Source: a virus
DNA length: 32,445 bases
IMG/VR virus record: IMGVR_UViG_3300020472_000097
Location: 1 to 32,445 of that record
Direction: 5' to 3' (one strand)
The notes beneath the pieces were generated by a model, which worked only from the letters and a program-made list of their open reading frames with translations, was not told the origin of the DNA and ran no database searches. Shown one piece after another: positions 27,308 through 31,769 of this stretch (position 1 is its first letter; the number at the start of each line of letters is the position of its first letter). Both the position numbers and the translations under genes were made by a program.

Positions 27308-27709
27308 TTATCGTGTTGGAAGCAATGCAAATTCTATTTGTGATGGTGGAACATCAATTCCTACAATTTTATAGGTAATTGTTACATCAAATTGATTTCG
27401 ATCATAATTTGGGTCCACATATACATCTTCTATTTCAACTCTGGGTTCATAATTCTTAAGTGAGTTTTCAATTTCATCTTGAATGGATGTTGCAGAGATT
27501 TCATCAATATTTTCAAATAATATATCATTTACATTTGAGCCAAAATCAGGATCAAATATTTTTTCGCCCCTTGAGGTTAAAACAATATTTCTGACAGCAC
27601 GAGCAATAGCATTCTCATTTTTCAATCCAATTAAGTCTCCACTTATAGGATTATACTTGAATGACATGCTAATATCTTTAAAAGCCTTACTAACTCTTTG
27701 TGCTGGCAT
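27308..27709 (-). CDS. 25: Baseplate wedge subunit gp25 (lysozyme-like)
   Basis: The 133 residues match T4 gp25 (132) throughout: an N-terminal helix region, NIVLTSRGEKIFDPDFGSNV (residues 41-60), LFENIDEISA, and the EPR motif (88-90) that is diagnostic for gp25-like wedge proteins in phages and type VI secretion systems. gp25 helps nucleate sheath assembly at the inner baseplate. A late promoter motif (27733-27739) lies 23 bases upstream. No Shine-Dalgarno is evident before the ATG. Its stop codon abuts the gp6 start. It heads the structural gene block in this window; in T4 gene 25 lies elsewhere, but next to gene 6 is the common arrangement in cyanophages. Confidence 0.95.
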   Translation of the reverse strand: MPAQRVSKAFKDISMSFKYNPISGDLIGLKNENAIARAVRNIVLTSRGEKIFDPDFGSNVNDILFENIDEISATSIQDEIENSLKNYEPRVEIEDVYVDPNYDRNQFDVTITYKIVGIDVPPSQIEFALLPTR

Positions 27710-27732
27710 TGAAATATGTAAAGATTATTAGT

Positions 27733-27739
27733 TATTTAT
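27733..27739 (-). promoter_or_regulatory. T4-like late promoter motif ATAAATA before gp25
   Basis: The minus strand reads AATAAATAAC, 23 bases before the gp25 start and in the spacer after the 53-residue gene. Motif and position match T4-type late promoters, so it probably starts the transcript for the baseplate block. The role is inferred. Confidence 0.6.
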
Positions 27740-27748
27740 TACACTTTA

Positions 27749-27910
27749 TTATCGATATTCGGTAATTACCTCATAACTTTCAATTTCATAGTCAAAACCA
27801 TCATCAGGATCCTTTAAACGCTCATAAAAGTCTTGCGAATTCTCAACTTTATCCTTTTTCTTAGGTGTTAAGGCATCATTAGTAATCTCTCGTAGCATTT
27901 TCGATTCCAT
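27749..27910 (-). CDS. Small acidic protein of unknown function (53 aa)
   Basis: The chosen ATG at 27910 (MESKMLREIT) has a strong GGGGG ribosome-binding site 5 bases upstream. The frame can be extended to an ATG at 27967, but that start lies inside the loop of a terminator hairpin and has no ribosome-binding site. The protein is charged, with a lysine-rich patch (TPKKKDKVEN) and an acidic C-terminus (DPDDGFDYEIESYEV). No family is recognised. It sits between a terminator and the gp25 late promoter, so it may be its own small transcription unit or the first gene of the structural operon. Confidence 0.7.
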   Translation of the reverse strand: MESKMLREITNDALTPKKKDKVENSQDFYERLKDPDDGFDYEIESYEVITEYR

Positions 27911-27938
27911 AATTCCCCCGTGTTGGTAATAAGGCAAT

Positions 27939-27980
27939 AAAAAAGTGTCTAAAAGCACGTTTTGCACTTATTTAGACACT
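27939..27980 (-). terminator. Rho-independent-type terminator after the 46-residue gene
   Basis: On the minus strand AGTGTCTAAA (27980-27971) pairs perfectly with TTTAGACACT (27953-27944) across a 17-base loop and runs into a U tract (27944-27939). It starts 8 bases after the stop codon at 27988. The stem is fairly AT-rich, so efficiency is uncertain. The same stem contains a CTAAATA motif (27969-27975), which may also act as a late promoter for the 53-residue gene. Confidence 0.65.
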
Positions 27981-27987
27981 ATATGTA

Positions 27988-28128
27988 CTATTTGCCTTGT
28001 CCTCGACTTCTTTTTGGTTTTTTGTTACGAGACGACGCGGCGTATTTGGTATGTTTTCCATTCCCTTGACGAGTTTTTTTCGGTTTTGCCTCAATTGTCT
28101 CGTTGTTACTAGTCCATGCTCCAGCCAT
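27988..28128 (-). CDS. Small basic protein (46 aa)
   Basis: The translation begins MAGAWTSNNETIEAKPKKTR and ends RNKKPKRSRGQGK. It is very basic, with 13 Lys or Arg among the last 32 residues. The motif KKTRQGNGKHTKYA followed by a lysine/arginine-rich tail ending RGQGK is one I associate with a small conserved protein of T4-like cyanophages; its function is unknown. A nucleic-acid-binding or packaging-related role would fit the charge but is inference. An AGGAGGT ribosome-binding site lies 5 bases upstream and overlaps the stop codon of the membrane peptide before it, which fixes the start and suggests coupling. A terminator hairpin follows directly. Confidence 0.82.
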   Translation of the reverse strand: MAGAWTSNNETIEAKPKKTRQGNGKHTKYAASSRNKKPKRSRGQGK

Positions 28129-28138
28129 TCAATACCTC

Positions 28139-28228
28139 CTAGTGTGGGTTATAAAGATTTAATATGTAAACAGTTAGAATGATGCCTAATACGACACCTA
28201 ATCCAACAATTGCTATAAGATTCATCAT
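28139..28228 (-). CDS. Single-pass membrane micro-protein (29 aa)
   Basis: The translation is MMNLIAIVGLGVVLGIILTV followed by YILNLYNPH. Almost the whole peptide is one hydrophobic helix with small glycine residues, which indicates a single transmembrane segment. There are two consecutive ATG codons (28228 and 28225), and either could be used. The ribosome-binding site is weak. The stop TAG overlaps the AGGAGG that serves the next gene, and the gene upstream ends 4 bases before the first ATG, so it is embedded in a four-gene chain. That context supports it being real despite its size. The function is unknown. Confidence 0.65.
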   Translation of the reverse strand: MMNLIAIVGLGVVLGIILTVYILNLYNPH

Positions 28229-28232
28229 TTTG

Positions 28233-28388
28233 TTAATCAAGTAAATCAAGAGAACAAAGTTTCCTATTAACGGAATCCTTTGTTGCTTTAATGCGATACT
28301 CTACATTATCTCTACGAGAGAGTTCGGTGAGGATCTCGGCGGCAAGATCCCATAACTCATCAGTCTTTAGTTGAGTATTAACCGACAT
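28233..28388 (-). CDS. Small protein of unknown function (51 aa)
   Basis: The translation starts MSVNTQLKTDELWDLAAEIL and ends KLCSLDLLD. It is predicted to be mostly helical, with an amphipathic first half (ELWDLAAEILTELSRRD). The ATG follows the glycosyltransferase stop codon by one base (TAA-A-ATG), and 4 bases separate its stop from the next start, so it is translated as part of the same message. No family is recognised. Confidence 0.72.
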   Translation of the reverse strand: MSVNTQLKTDELWDLAAEILTELSRRDNVEYRIKATKDSVNRKLCSLDLLD

Positions 28389-28389
28389 T

Positions 28390-29157
28390 TTAAATAACAC
28401 GAGTTTTTTCGTGACCTACACGTATACGAGGATCCGCCCATATCTCATATCCAGCATCTTGTGCATCTAAACAGAATGAGACATCCTCACCACACATGTC
28501 TTGTACATCACCAGACTCAAAGACTTGCATCTTAGGAGCAAACCAAGGGTATTCAAGTTTCTCAAATACTCCATTCTTAATCATTACCCAACCAAAACCA
28601 GTATAATCGCAAGTAAAAGGTTTCTTACGCTTACCCATTGTTTCGACTGTCTCGTGATTCATAACTCCACCATTCTTACGGAAGTCATCTTCTTCAAGCC
28701 AATGTGCAATACTCGTAGTAGATCCATCCTCTGTTGCATACCATCCAGCAGCAATCTCTTTTTCATTACCTTCACCATCAACTGCTAGATCACATAACTG
28801 CCAGAACTTATTAGTATCAAATACTATGTCTGAGTCAATCCACAACTGATAGTCATATGTAAGTTTACCATCCCAAGGTATTTGCTTAGGTCCACGTAAT
28901 ACATTTGCACCTAATACCTTACAACGTGCAAAGTTAACCATAGAAGAGTAATCCTGAGATATTTGAATACTCATTCCATTCTGTACCATGTCAAAACATA
29001 ACTGTACAAAATTCTTAAGGAAGATATACGAACAACCTCTTCCTGGTAAACAGAAGACAATTGCTTTACCTCGCATTCTTTCTTTAATTGCATCAATATC
29101 CCATTCTGGGCCTTTTGTTTTTGGTGCAACTGTTTTTACTTTAAATCCTTTAGCCAT
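28390..29157 (-). CDS. GT-A-type glycosyltransferase-like protein
   Basis: The protein has the layout of a GT-A-fold nucleotide-sugar transferase: an N-terminal beta strand (KAIVFCLPGRG, residues 31-41), a long helix, a conserved arginine segment (NFARCKVLG), then LWIDSD with a DxD-type metal site (DSD, 108-110), an acceptor-side TGFGWVMIK (186-194), an acidic GEDVSF (223-228) and a late histidine (GHE, H249) that often completes metal binding. It has 255 residues. Substrate and donor cannot be told; it could modify virion proteins, DNA or host surface sugars. An overlapping early/late promoter (29181-29209) lies just upstream. It opens a four-gene chain with three micro-proteins and is separated from the structural block by a terminator. 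Confidence 0.75.
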   Translation of the reverse strand: MAKGFKVKTVAPKTKGPEWDIDAIKERMRGKAIVFCLPGRGCSYIFLKNFVQLCFDMVQNGMSIQISQDYSSMVNFARCKVLGANVLRGPKQIPWDGKLTYDYQLWIDSDIVFDTNKFWQLCDLAVDGEGNEKEIAAGWYATEDGSTTSIAHWLEEDDFRKNGGVMNHETVETMGKRKKPFTCDYTGFGWVMIKNGVFEKLEYPWFAPKMQVFESGDVQDMCGEDVSFCLDAQDAGYEIWADPRIRVGHEKTRVI

Positions 29158-29180
29158 ACTGTGTAGATCGCTTCATTATT

Positions 29181-29209
29181 ATTTTACTACGATATTTAGT
29201 GTTTGTCAA
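29181..29209 (-). promoter_or_regulatory. Combined sigma70-type and T4-late-type promoter before the glycosyltransferase-like gene
   Basis: On the minus strand TTGACA (29209-29204) is followed by a 17-base spacer and TAAAAT (29186-29181), a near-consensus sigma70 promoter. The spacer contains the late motif CTAAATA (29199-29193). The gene starts 23 bases after the -10 box. This suggests expression both early (host holoenzyme) and late (phage sigma), which is inference from the motifs. Confidence 0.7.
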
Positions 29210-29220
29210 TCTACTTGTAG

Positions 29221-29442
29221 TTAATATGAATGGTCATCTAATACTTTTCCTGGACCGCCATATCCTACTTTGGGCGCGAGTTTAATATATGATAAATCTT
29301 CTTCCGTATAGTCACTAGTAATAAGGTCAATCATTACATGAAGCATTTGCCACTTCTCTTCAAAATCATCTTGAGTTAGATTACAATATACACATCTCTC
29401 CTTAAGGTAGATATGGTATGTTGTATCGTCTATATCCTGCAT
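29221..29442 (-). CDS. Conserved cyanophage protein of unknown function (73 aa)
   Basis: The protein starts MQDIDDTTYHIYLKERCVYC, with LTQDDFEEKW following, and has YTEEDLSYIKL near residue 50. This combination (DIDxTTYHIY, then DYTEEDLSY) is one I recognise from small conserved T4-like cyanophage proteins without known function. It has two cysteines (CVYC) that could bind metal or form a disulfide, but that is speculative. A good GGAGG ribosome-binding site lies 5 bases before the ATG. Upstream is a non-coding leader of about 220 bases from an early promoter, and the promoter of the glycosyltransferase-like gene lies immediately downstream. Confidence 0.82.
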   Translation of the reverse strand: MQDIDDTTYHIYLKERCVYCNLTQDDFEEKWQMLHVMIDLITSDYTEEDLSYIKLAPKVGYGGPGKVLDDHSY

Positions 29443-29661
29443 TGGCCTCCGAAAATTTTTTTATATATGACCAAACCTAATAGGCGTTTTTTATGGCCAC
29501 AATTATTTTTTTTATATTGATATCTCTCTCTCGATTTGTCACCTCTGTAGGTTAGCAAAGCTGAATTTTCTAACACGCCCGCCGCCCGATAACAACGTAG
29601 GGGCATAAAACACTGCCAATACGCATCATCTACGCATGGCATATTAGCGATGCGTGAGTGT
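29443..29661 (-). other. Non-coding leader or possible RNA element before the 73-residue gene
   Basis: This stretch lies between an early promoter (29669-29697) and the 73-residue gene. It holds an unusually GC-rich pocket (about 29575-29592) within AT-rich DNA and a small dyad (GTTAG at 29552-29556, CTAAC further on). The only frame through it, 70 codons from 29642, overlaps the next gene by 13 bases and has no ribosome-binding site or recognisable sequence, so I do not call it a gene. A structured leader or small RNA is possible but not shown. Confidence 0.3.
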
Positions 29662-29723
29662 TACTATCATTCTATAATATCACACAGTAACTGTCAATAA
29701 CTGTCGATACGCATAGTAACACT
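29657..29723. repeat. 11-base inverted repeat around an early promoter
   Basis: AGTGTTACTAT (29657-29667) and its exact reverse complement ATAGTAACACT (29713-29723) flank the promoter at 29669-29697. Between them, ACAGTAACTGT (29684-29694) is itself a palindrome overlapping the -35 box. The arrangement looks like operator sites or a hairpin at the transcript start; no regulator is known. Confidence 0.55.
29669..29697 (-). promoter_or_regulatory. Sigma70-type early promoter upstream of the 73-residue gene
   Basis: The minus strand has TTGACA (29697-29692), a 17-base spacer and TAGAAT (29674-29669). Transcription would start near 29662, inside the left arm of the inverted repeat, leaving a leader of about 220 bases before the 73-residue gene. 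Confidence 0.65.
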
Positions 29724-29732
29724 TAAGGACTG

Positions 29733-29891
29733 CTAATCTACGTCCTCTATGTATACTCTGCACTCCTCATAATCACTCAAATCGAATAACTTAGCATAGT
29801 CAATATCCCGTGCATTAAAGTCATCATCAACTGACAGATTAAGTGTGATTCTTATCTGTTTCTGTGTGCCTACTGTTTGATAAGAAGACAT
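29733..29891 (-). CDS. Small acidic protein of unknown function (52 aa)
   Basis: The translation starts MSSYQTVGTQKQIRITLNLS and continues with an acidic stretch (VDDDFNARDIDYAKLFDL), ending YIEDVD. The regular hydrophobic pattern (IRITLNLSV, then CRVYIEDV) suggests two strands flanking a helix, like a small phage regulatory or host-takeover protein, but no family is recognised. It lies 31 bases downstream of a perfect consensus sigma70 promoter (29922-29950), which argues that it is real and expressed early. The ribosome-binding site is weak. It is below the usual length cut-off for gene finders. Confidence 0.7.
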   Translation of the reverse strand: MSSYQTVGTQKQIRITLNLSVDDDFNARDIDYAKLFDLSDYEECRVYIEDVD

Positions 29892-29921
29892 GAGAGATTG
29901 TGCTCTATTGGGTTATACTTA

Positions 29922-29950
29922 ATTATACCATATTACCTTTTGACTGTCAA
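29922..29950 (-). promoter_or_regulatory. Perfect consensus sigma70 promoter (early)
   Basis: The minus strand has TTGACA (29950-29945), exactly 17 bases, then TATAAT (29927-29922). Both hexamers are perfect. It points to the 52-residue gene, whose ATG is at 29891. It should be used by unmodified host RNA polymerase immediately after infection. Confidence 0.85.
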
Positions 29951-30024
29951 TAACCGTATGTGTGCTATGTGTCATAATACGGTGATAATATGCAGGGGTT
30001 TTGTAACATTTTCCCGCCCCATAC

Positions 30025-30053
30025 TTGACAAATCTTCGTTCTCATATTATGCT
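30025..30053 (+). promoter_or_regulatory. Possible plus-strand sigma70-type promoter
   Basis: TTGACA (30025-30030) is followed by 17 bases and TATGCT (30048-30053), a 4-of-6 match to the -10 box; TATTAT at 30045 has a 14-base spacer. It points towards the DnaA-box-like cluster and away from all genes. No plus-strand gene follows, so it would make a non-coding or primer RNA. Confidence 0.4.
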
Positions 30054-30148
30054 CGCAAAGATCACTACAAAGTATCACATTACTGAGAGGATTACAGCAC
30101 ATATAATAACACCTTCTCTGACGATTAACTCCCCTTTATTAACACCCT

Positions 30149-30262
30149 TGTGGAAAACTATACAACACAGGGGTACTATTTATTTGACCATTTTAAATCG
30201 ATTATTAATACTTTTCCACAGATATTACACTGTTTTCGTTGTTATTCACAGTGTTTTCCACA
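30149..30262. other. Candidate replication origin: cluster of DnaA-box-like nonamers
   Basis: Within 114 bases there are three exact copies of TTTTCCACA (30149-30157 on the minus strand; 30212-30220 and 30254-30262 on the plus strand) and a TTATTCACA (30242-30250). The E. coli DnaA box is TTATCCACA, and TTTTCCACA is the form reported for cyanobacterial origins. An AT-rich stretch (about 30177-30215) lies between the boxes and could serve as an unwinding element. An ATAAATA motif on the minus strand (30177-30183) is also present. The whole gap 29892-30345 contains no gene I can support. Origin function is inference. Confidence 0.5.
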
Positions 30263-30282
30263 ATAACACATAGTACAACAAA

Positions 30283-30309
30283 TGCCCCCACTGAGTAACA
30301 ATGAGGGCA
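30283..30309 (-). terminator. Hairpin, weak terminator after the 65-residue gene
   Basis: On the minus strand TGCCCTCAT (30309-30301) pairs with GTGGGGGCA (30291-30283), with two G-T pairs and a 9-base loop, followed by ATTTGTTGT. The stem is GC-rich but the U tract is poor, so it may be a terminator or a boundary structure next to the candidate origin. Confidence 0.4.
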
Positions 30310-30345
30310 GTCTAATTGTATCTGTTATATGTTACCTTATCACTG

Positions 30346-30543
30346 TTAATCATACCCAAATTCTTTACTCATTATACCTCTTAATTCTCTTACTTCATCA
30401 TCACTTATTGAGTACAAATATTGATCAATAATTACCTCTAATAGACTGTGTGATTGTGGGTCTTGATTAATAACGATCTCCAGTAAATCCTTCGTTATAA
30501 GTTGTGCATCAGACGGGGTTAATTTGTTCTGTTTCGTTATCAT
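30346..30543 (-). CDS. Small protein of unknown function (65 aa)
   Basis: The protein starts MITKQNKLTPSDAQLITKDL and ends GIMSKEFGYD. It is predicted to be helical, with acidic segments (SISDDEVRELRGIM). The ATG directly follows the TAA of the gene upstream, and its strong ribosome-binding site (GAGGAGG) is encoded by that gene's last codons, so the two are coupled. No family is recognised. It is the last gene before the candidate origin. Confidence 0.75.
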   Translation of the reverse strand: MITKQNKLTPSDAQLITKDLLEIVINQDPQSHSLLEVIIDQYLYSISDDEVRELRGIMSKEFGYD

Positions 30544-30717
30544 TTAGTCCTCCTCATATACAGGGAATTGTTGTAACTTTGCCTCTGCTAATCCTTCTAT
30601 CATCACCCATACTTTCTCACCACTAATTAGGTGTTCATCACATATACTTTCCACTGCATCTTCTATCACTTCCATAACAGTTAGTGCTTGTTGTTTTAAG
30701 AGAATGTTGTTAGTCAT
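30544..30717 (-). CDS. Small protein of unknown function (57 aa)
   Basis: The translation starts MTNNILLKQQALTVMEVIED and ends LQQFPVYEED. It is mostly helical and acidic, with one cysteine (ESICDEH). The codons for the terminal Glu-Glu-Asp (GAG GAG GAC) form the ribosome-binding site of the 65-residue gene, whose ATG abuts this stop. No clear ribosome-binding site precedes its own ATG. The length is below common annotation cut-offs, but the coupling supports a real gene. Confidence 0.68.
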   Translation of the reverse strand: MTNNILLKQQALTVMEVIEDAVESICDEHLISGEKVWVMIEGLAEAKLQQFPVYEED

Positions 30718-30747
30718 GGGATTGAATTACAGAAGTTGAATGAGTTT

Positions 30748-30825
30748 TTATAAAGGGAAATATGCATTTTGATTGTTATAATACTTGACTATTTCTTCAT
30801 ACAATTCGGGGGTTAAATCTGCCAT
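30748..30825 (-). CDS. Possible micro-protein (25 aa)
   Basis: The translation starts MADLTPELYEEIVKYYNNQN and ends AYFPL. It starts 4 bases after the stop of the 45-residue gene. The same frame extends to an ATG at 30936, but that extension overlaps the 45-residue gene and is compositionally odd (Ser, Asn and Lys rich), so I take the downstream ATG. The LTPELYEEIVKYYN segment looks like a genuine helix. The ribosome-binding site is weak. The small size makes this uncertain. Confidence 0.45.
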   Translation of the reverse strand: MADLTPELYEEIVKYYNNQNAYFPL

Positions 30826-30829
30826 CTCA

Positions 30830-30967
30830 TTAATACTTTTTGACTTCAGATTTGACTTCGATTTGTTTAAATAGTTCGATACATTTGAGTGCTTGTTCAT
30901 AAGTTGCGAATGACATGTAACGGAATTTGAGATCATCAGGGAATGAATATCGAATAGTTGTGTTCAT
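30830..30967 (-). CDS. Small protein of unknown function (45 aa)
   Basis: The translation starts MNTTIRYSFPDDLKFRYMSF, continues ATYEQALKCIELF and ends EVKSEVKKY. The order strand, then FxTYEQALKCIELFK helix, resembles small conserved T4-like cyanophage proteins that I recall having no known function. The alternative overlapping frame on this strand gives only a low-complexity product, so this frame is preferred. It begins 11 bases downstream of the U tract of a terminator, with no clear Shine-Dalgarno (CACCCACTAAATG). Confidence 0.75.
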   Translation of the reverse strand: MNTTIRYSFPDDLKFRYMSFATYEQALKCIELFKQIEVKSEVKKY

Positions 30968-30978
30968 TTAGTGGGTGT

Positions 30979-31040
30979 AAAAAAAATCGTTTTCGCATCT
31001 CGTTCTGTGATATATTCAAAGAATTGGAGATACGATAACG
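30979..31040 (-). terminator. Rho-independent-type terminator after the 46-residue membrane protein gene
   Basis: On the minus strand CGTTATCGTATCT (31040-31028) pairs with AGATGCGAAAACG (31000-30988), 12 of 13 positions counting one G-T pair, and is followed by a run of eight U (30986-30979). The loop is long (27 bases) and contains a smaller AATTC/GAAT stem. It begins 17 bases after the stop at 31058. Confidence 0.55.
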
Positions 31041-31057
31041 GGGGAGATTAGGGGTAC

Positions 31058-31198
31058 TTAACTATTTAAATATGCCTCAATTACTGCAAGTAATTCATTA
31101 CCATTTGCTGCACTTTCCAGTTGAGAAAATAGTGAATCGTTTGAAACTGCCATAATAAGAATAATAATCAGTGTGAGTAATAAGAAGTTTAATGTCAT
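31058..31198 (-). CDS. Small membrane-anchored or secreted protein (46 aa)
   Basis: The translation starts MTLNFLLLTLIIILIMAVSN and ends LLAVIEAYLNS. Residues 3-17 form one hydrophobic helix; the rest is a short amphipathic segment (SLFSQLESAANGNELLAVIEAYL). A second possible start at the internal methionine (residue 16) would give a 31-residue soluble peptide. Neither start has a strong ribosome-binding site. Terminators lie on both sides, so it may be a separate transcription unit. The function is unknown. Confidence 0.6.
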   Translation of the reverse strand: MTLNFLLLTLIIILIMAVSNDSLFSQLESAANGNELLAVIEAYLNS

Positions 31199-31210
31199 AC
31201 TTAGGACAAT

Positions 31211-31240
31211 AAAAAAGAGAGTATAAAATATTACTCTCTT
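31211..31240 (-). terminator. Strong rho-independent terminator after the 112-residue gene
   Basis: On the minus strand AAGAGAGTA (31240-31232) pairs perfectly with TACTCTCTT (31223-31215) around an 8-base loop, then continues into a U run (31216-31211). The stem begins inside the stop codon of the 112-residue gene (31239-31241). Confidence 0.8.
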
Positions 31241-31577
31241 AGAGGATTTCTCCTTGACATAGTATCATACCATCCCAAAAATCAACTGTTTGATTAACAC
31301 TTTGTAGATACCAATCGAATTGCTTTTGGAATACTTTGCAACCATATTTGAACTCACTAAGTAATGCATTTAATCTTGATTTTGTCGTCACTGTTTGATA
31401 ACCACAAGATGACAATTTCAATGCATTTGTATGATGATCAAGGGTTGCAATTTGATGACCATGTAGGAAAATAGAACTACAATTTGTGAATTCATTGTAA
31501 CTAACAGTGGTGTTAGATCCTGCCCAATTTGTCTTTCTTAGGAGTGCAGAATTCATTTGTTGTTCAATCTTTCTCAT
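31239..31577 (-). CDS. Conserved phage protein of unknown function (112 aa)
   Basis: The protein has W-x4-NTTVSYNE (near residue 18), then IFLHGHQIATLDHH (about 36-49) and LSSCGYQTVTTKSRLNALL (about 55-73). This order (NTxVS, LHGxxIA, CGYxTxTTxSRLNAL) belongs to a small family I recognise from cyanophages and other environmental phages; the function is unknown. The conserved His, Cys and Arg residues could suggest an enzyme or nucleic-acid contact, but this is inference. A -10-like TATAAT (31710-31705) lies about 130 bases upstream within an inverted repeat. The gene ends in a strong terminator, so it is probably monocistronic. Confidence 0.82.
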   Translation of the reverse strand: MRKIEQQMNSALLRKTNWAGSNTTVSYNEFTNCSSIFLHGHQIATLDHHTNALKLSSCGYQTVTTKSRLNALLSEFKYGCKVFQKQFDWYLQSVNQTVDFWDGMILCQGEIL

Positions 31578-31602
31578 GTAAATCTGTTTGTAAAAATGTT
31601 GT

Positions 31603-31737
31603 TGAGGGGGTGAAATGTTGGTGACTTCAAACCAATCTCCAGGAAAACAATTACATTCTCATCTCTTTACTATTATTCAAGAGTGAATAGAGAAACAGTT
31701 TAGGATTATAACGGATTAGGAACCCGTCACCCCCTCA
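31603..31737. repeat. 11-base inverted repeat in the leader of the 112-residue gene
   Basis: TGAGGGGGTGA (31603-31613) and its exact reverse complement TCACCCCCTCA (31727-31737) are 113 bases apart. They enclose most of the non-coding gap 31578-31769, including a TATAAT on the minus strand. The G5/C5 tracts stand out in AT-rich DNA. The repeat could fold a long leader or bind a regulator. Nothing else was seen in this gap. Confidence 0.5.
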
Positions 31738-31769
31738 CTATAAGGACAGTTTAGAGGTACCAGTTTCTA

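Noticed and set aside
27911-27967. N-terminal extension of the 53-residue gene to an ATG at 27967
   Set aside because: That start lies inside the terminator hairpin with no ribosome-binding site, while the internal ATG has a GGGGG site at the right distance.
29430-29445. ATATATAAAA-type string before the 73-residue gene as a late promoter
   Set aside because: The sequence upstream of the GGAGG site is AT-rich but does not match CTAAATA or TATAAATA, so it was not called.
29430-29642. 70-codon open frame on the minus strand
   Set aside because: It has no ribosome-binding site, no recognisable sequence, irregular composition, and overlaps the well-supported 73-residue gene. It is treated as leader DNA.
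30025-30273. Plus-strand open frame across the candidate origin
   Set aside because: It has no ribosome-binding site, its composition is typical of translated AT-rich non-coding DNA, and it spans the DnaA-like boxes.
30748-30936. 62-codon version of the micro-gene ending at 30748
   Set aside because: The first part runs in another frame through the better supported 45-residue gene and is low-complexity; only the last 25 codons are kept as a possible gene.
31614-31726. Possible tRNA in the gap upstream of the 112-residue gene
   Set aside because: GGGTTCCTAATCC looks a little like a T-loop, but no acceptor stem, D-arm or anticodon stem can be formed around it on either strand.
31734-31749. 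Plus-strand CTCACTATAAGGACA resembling the core of a T7 promoter
   Set aside because: It matches only part of the T7 consensus, no T7-type polymerase is expected in a T4-like phage, and the following gene is on the other strand. It is probably chance, partly created by the inverted repeat.
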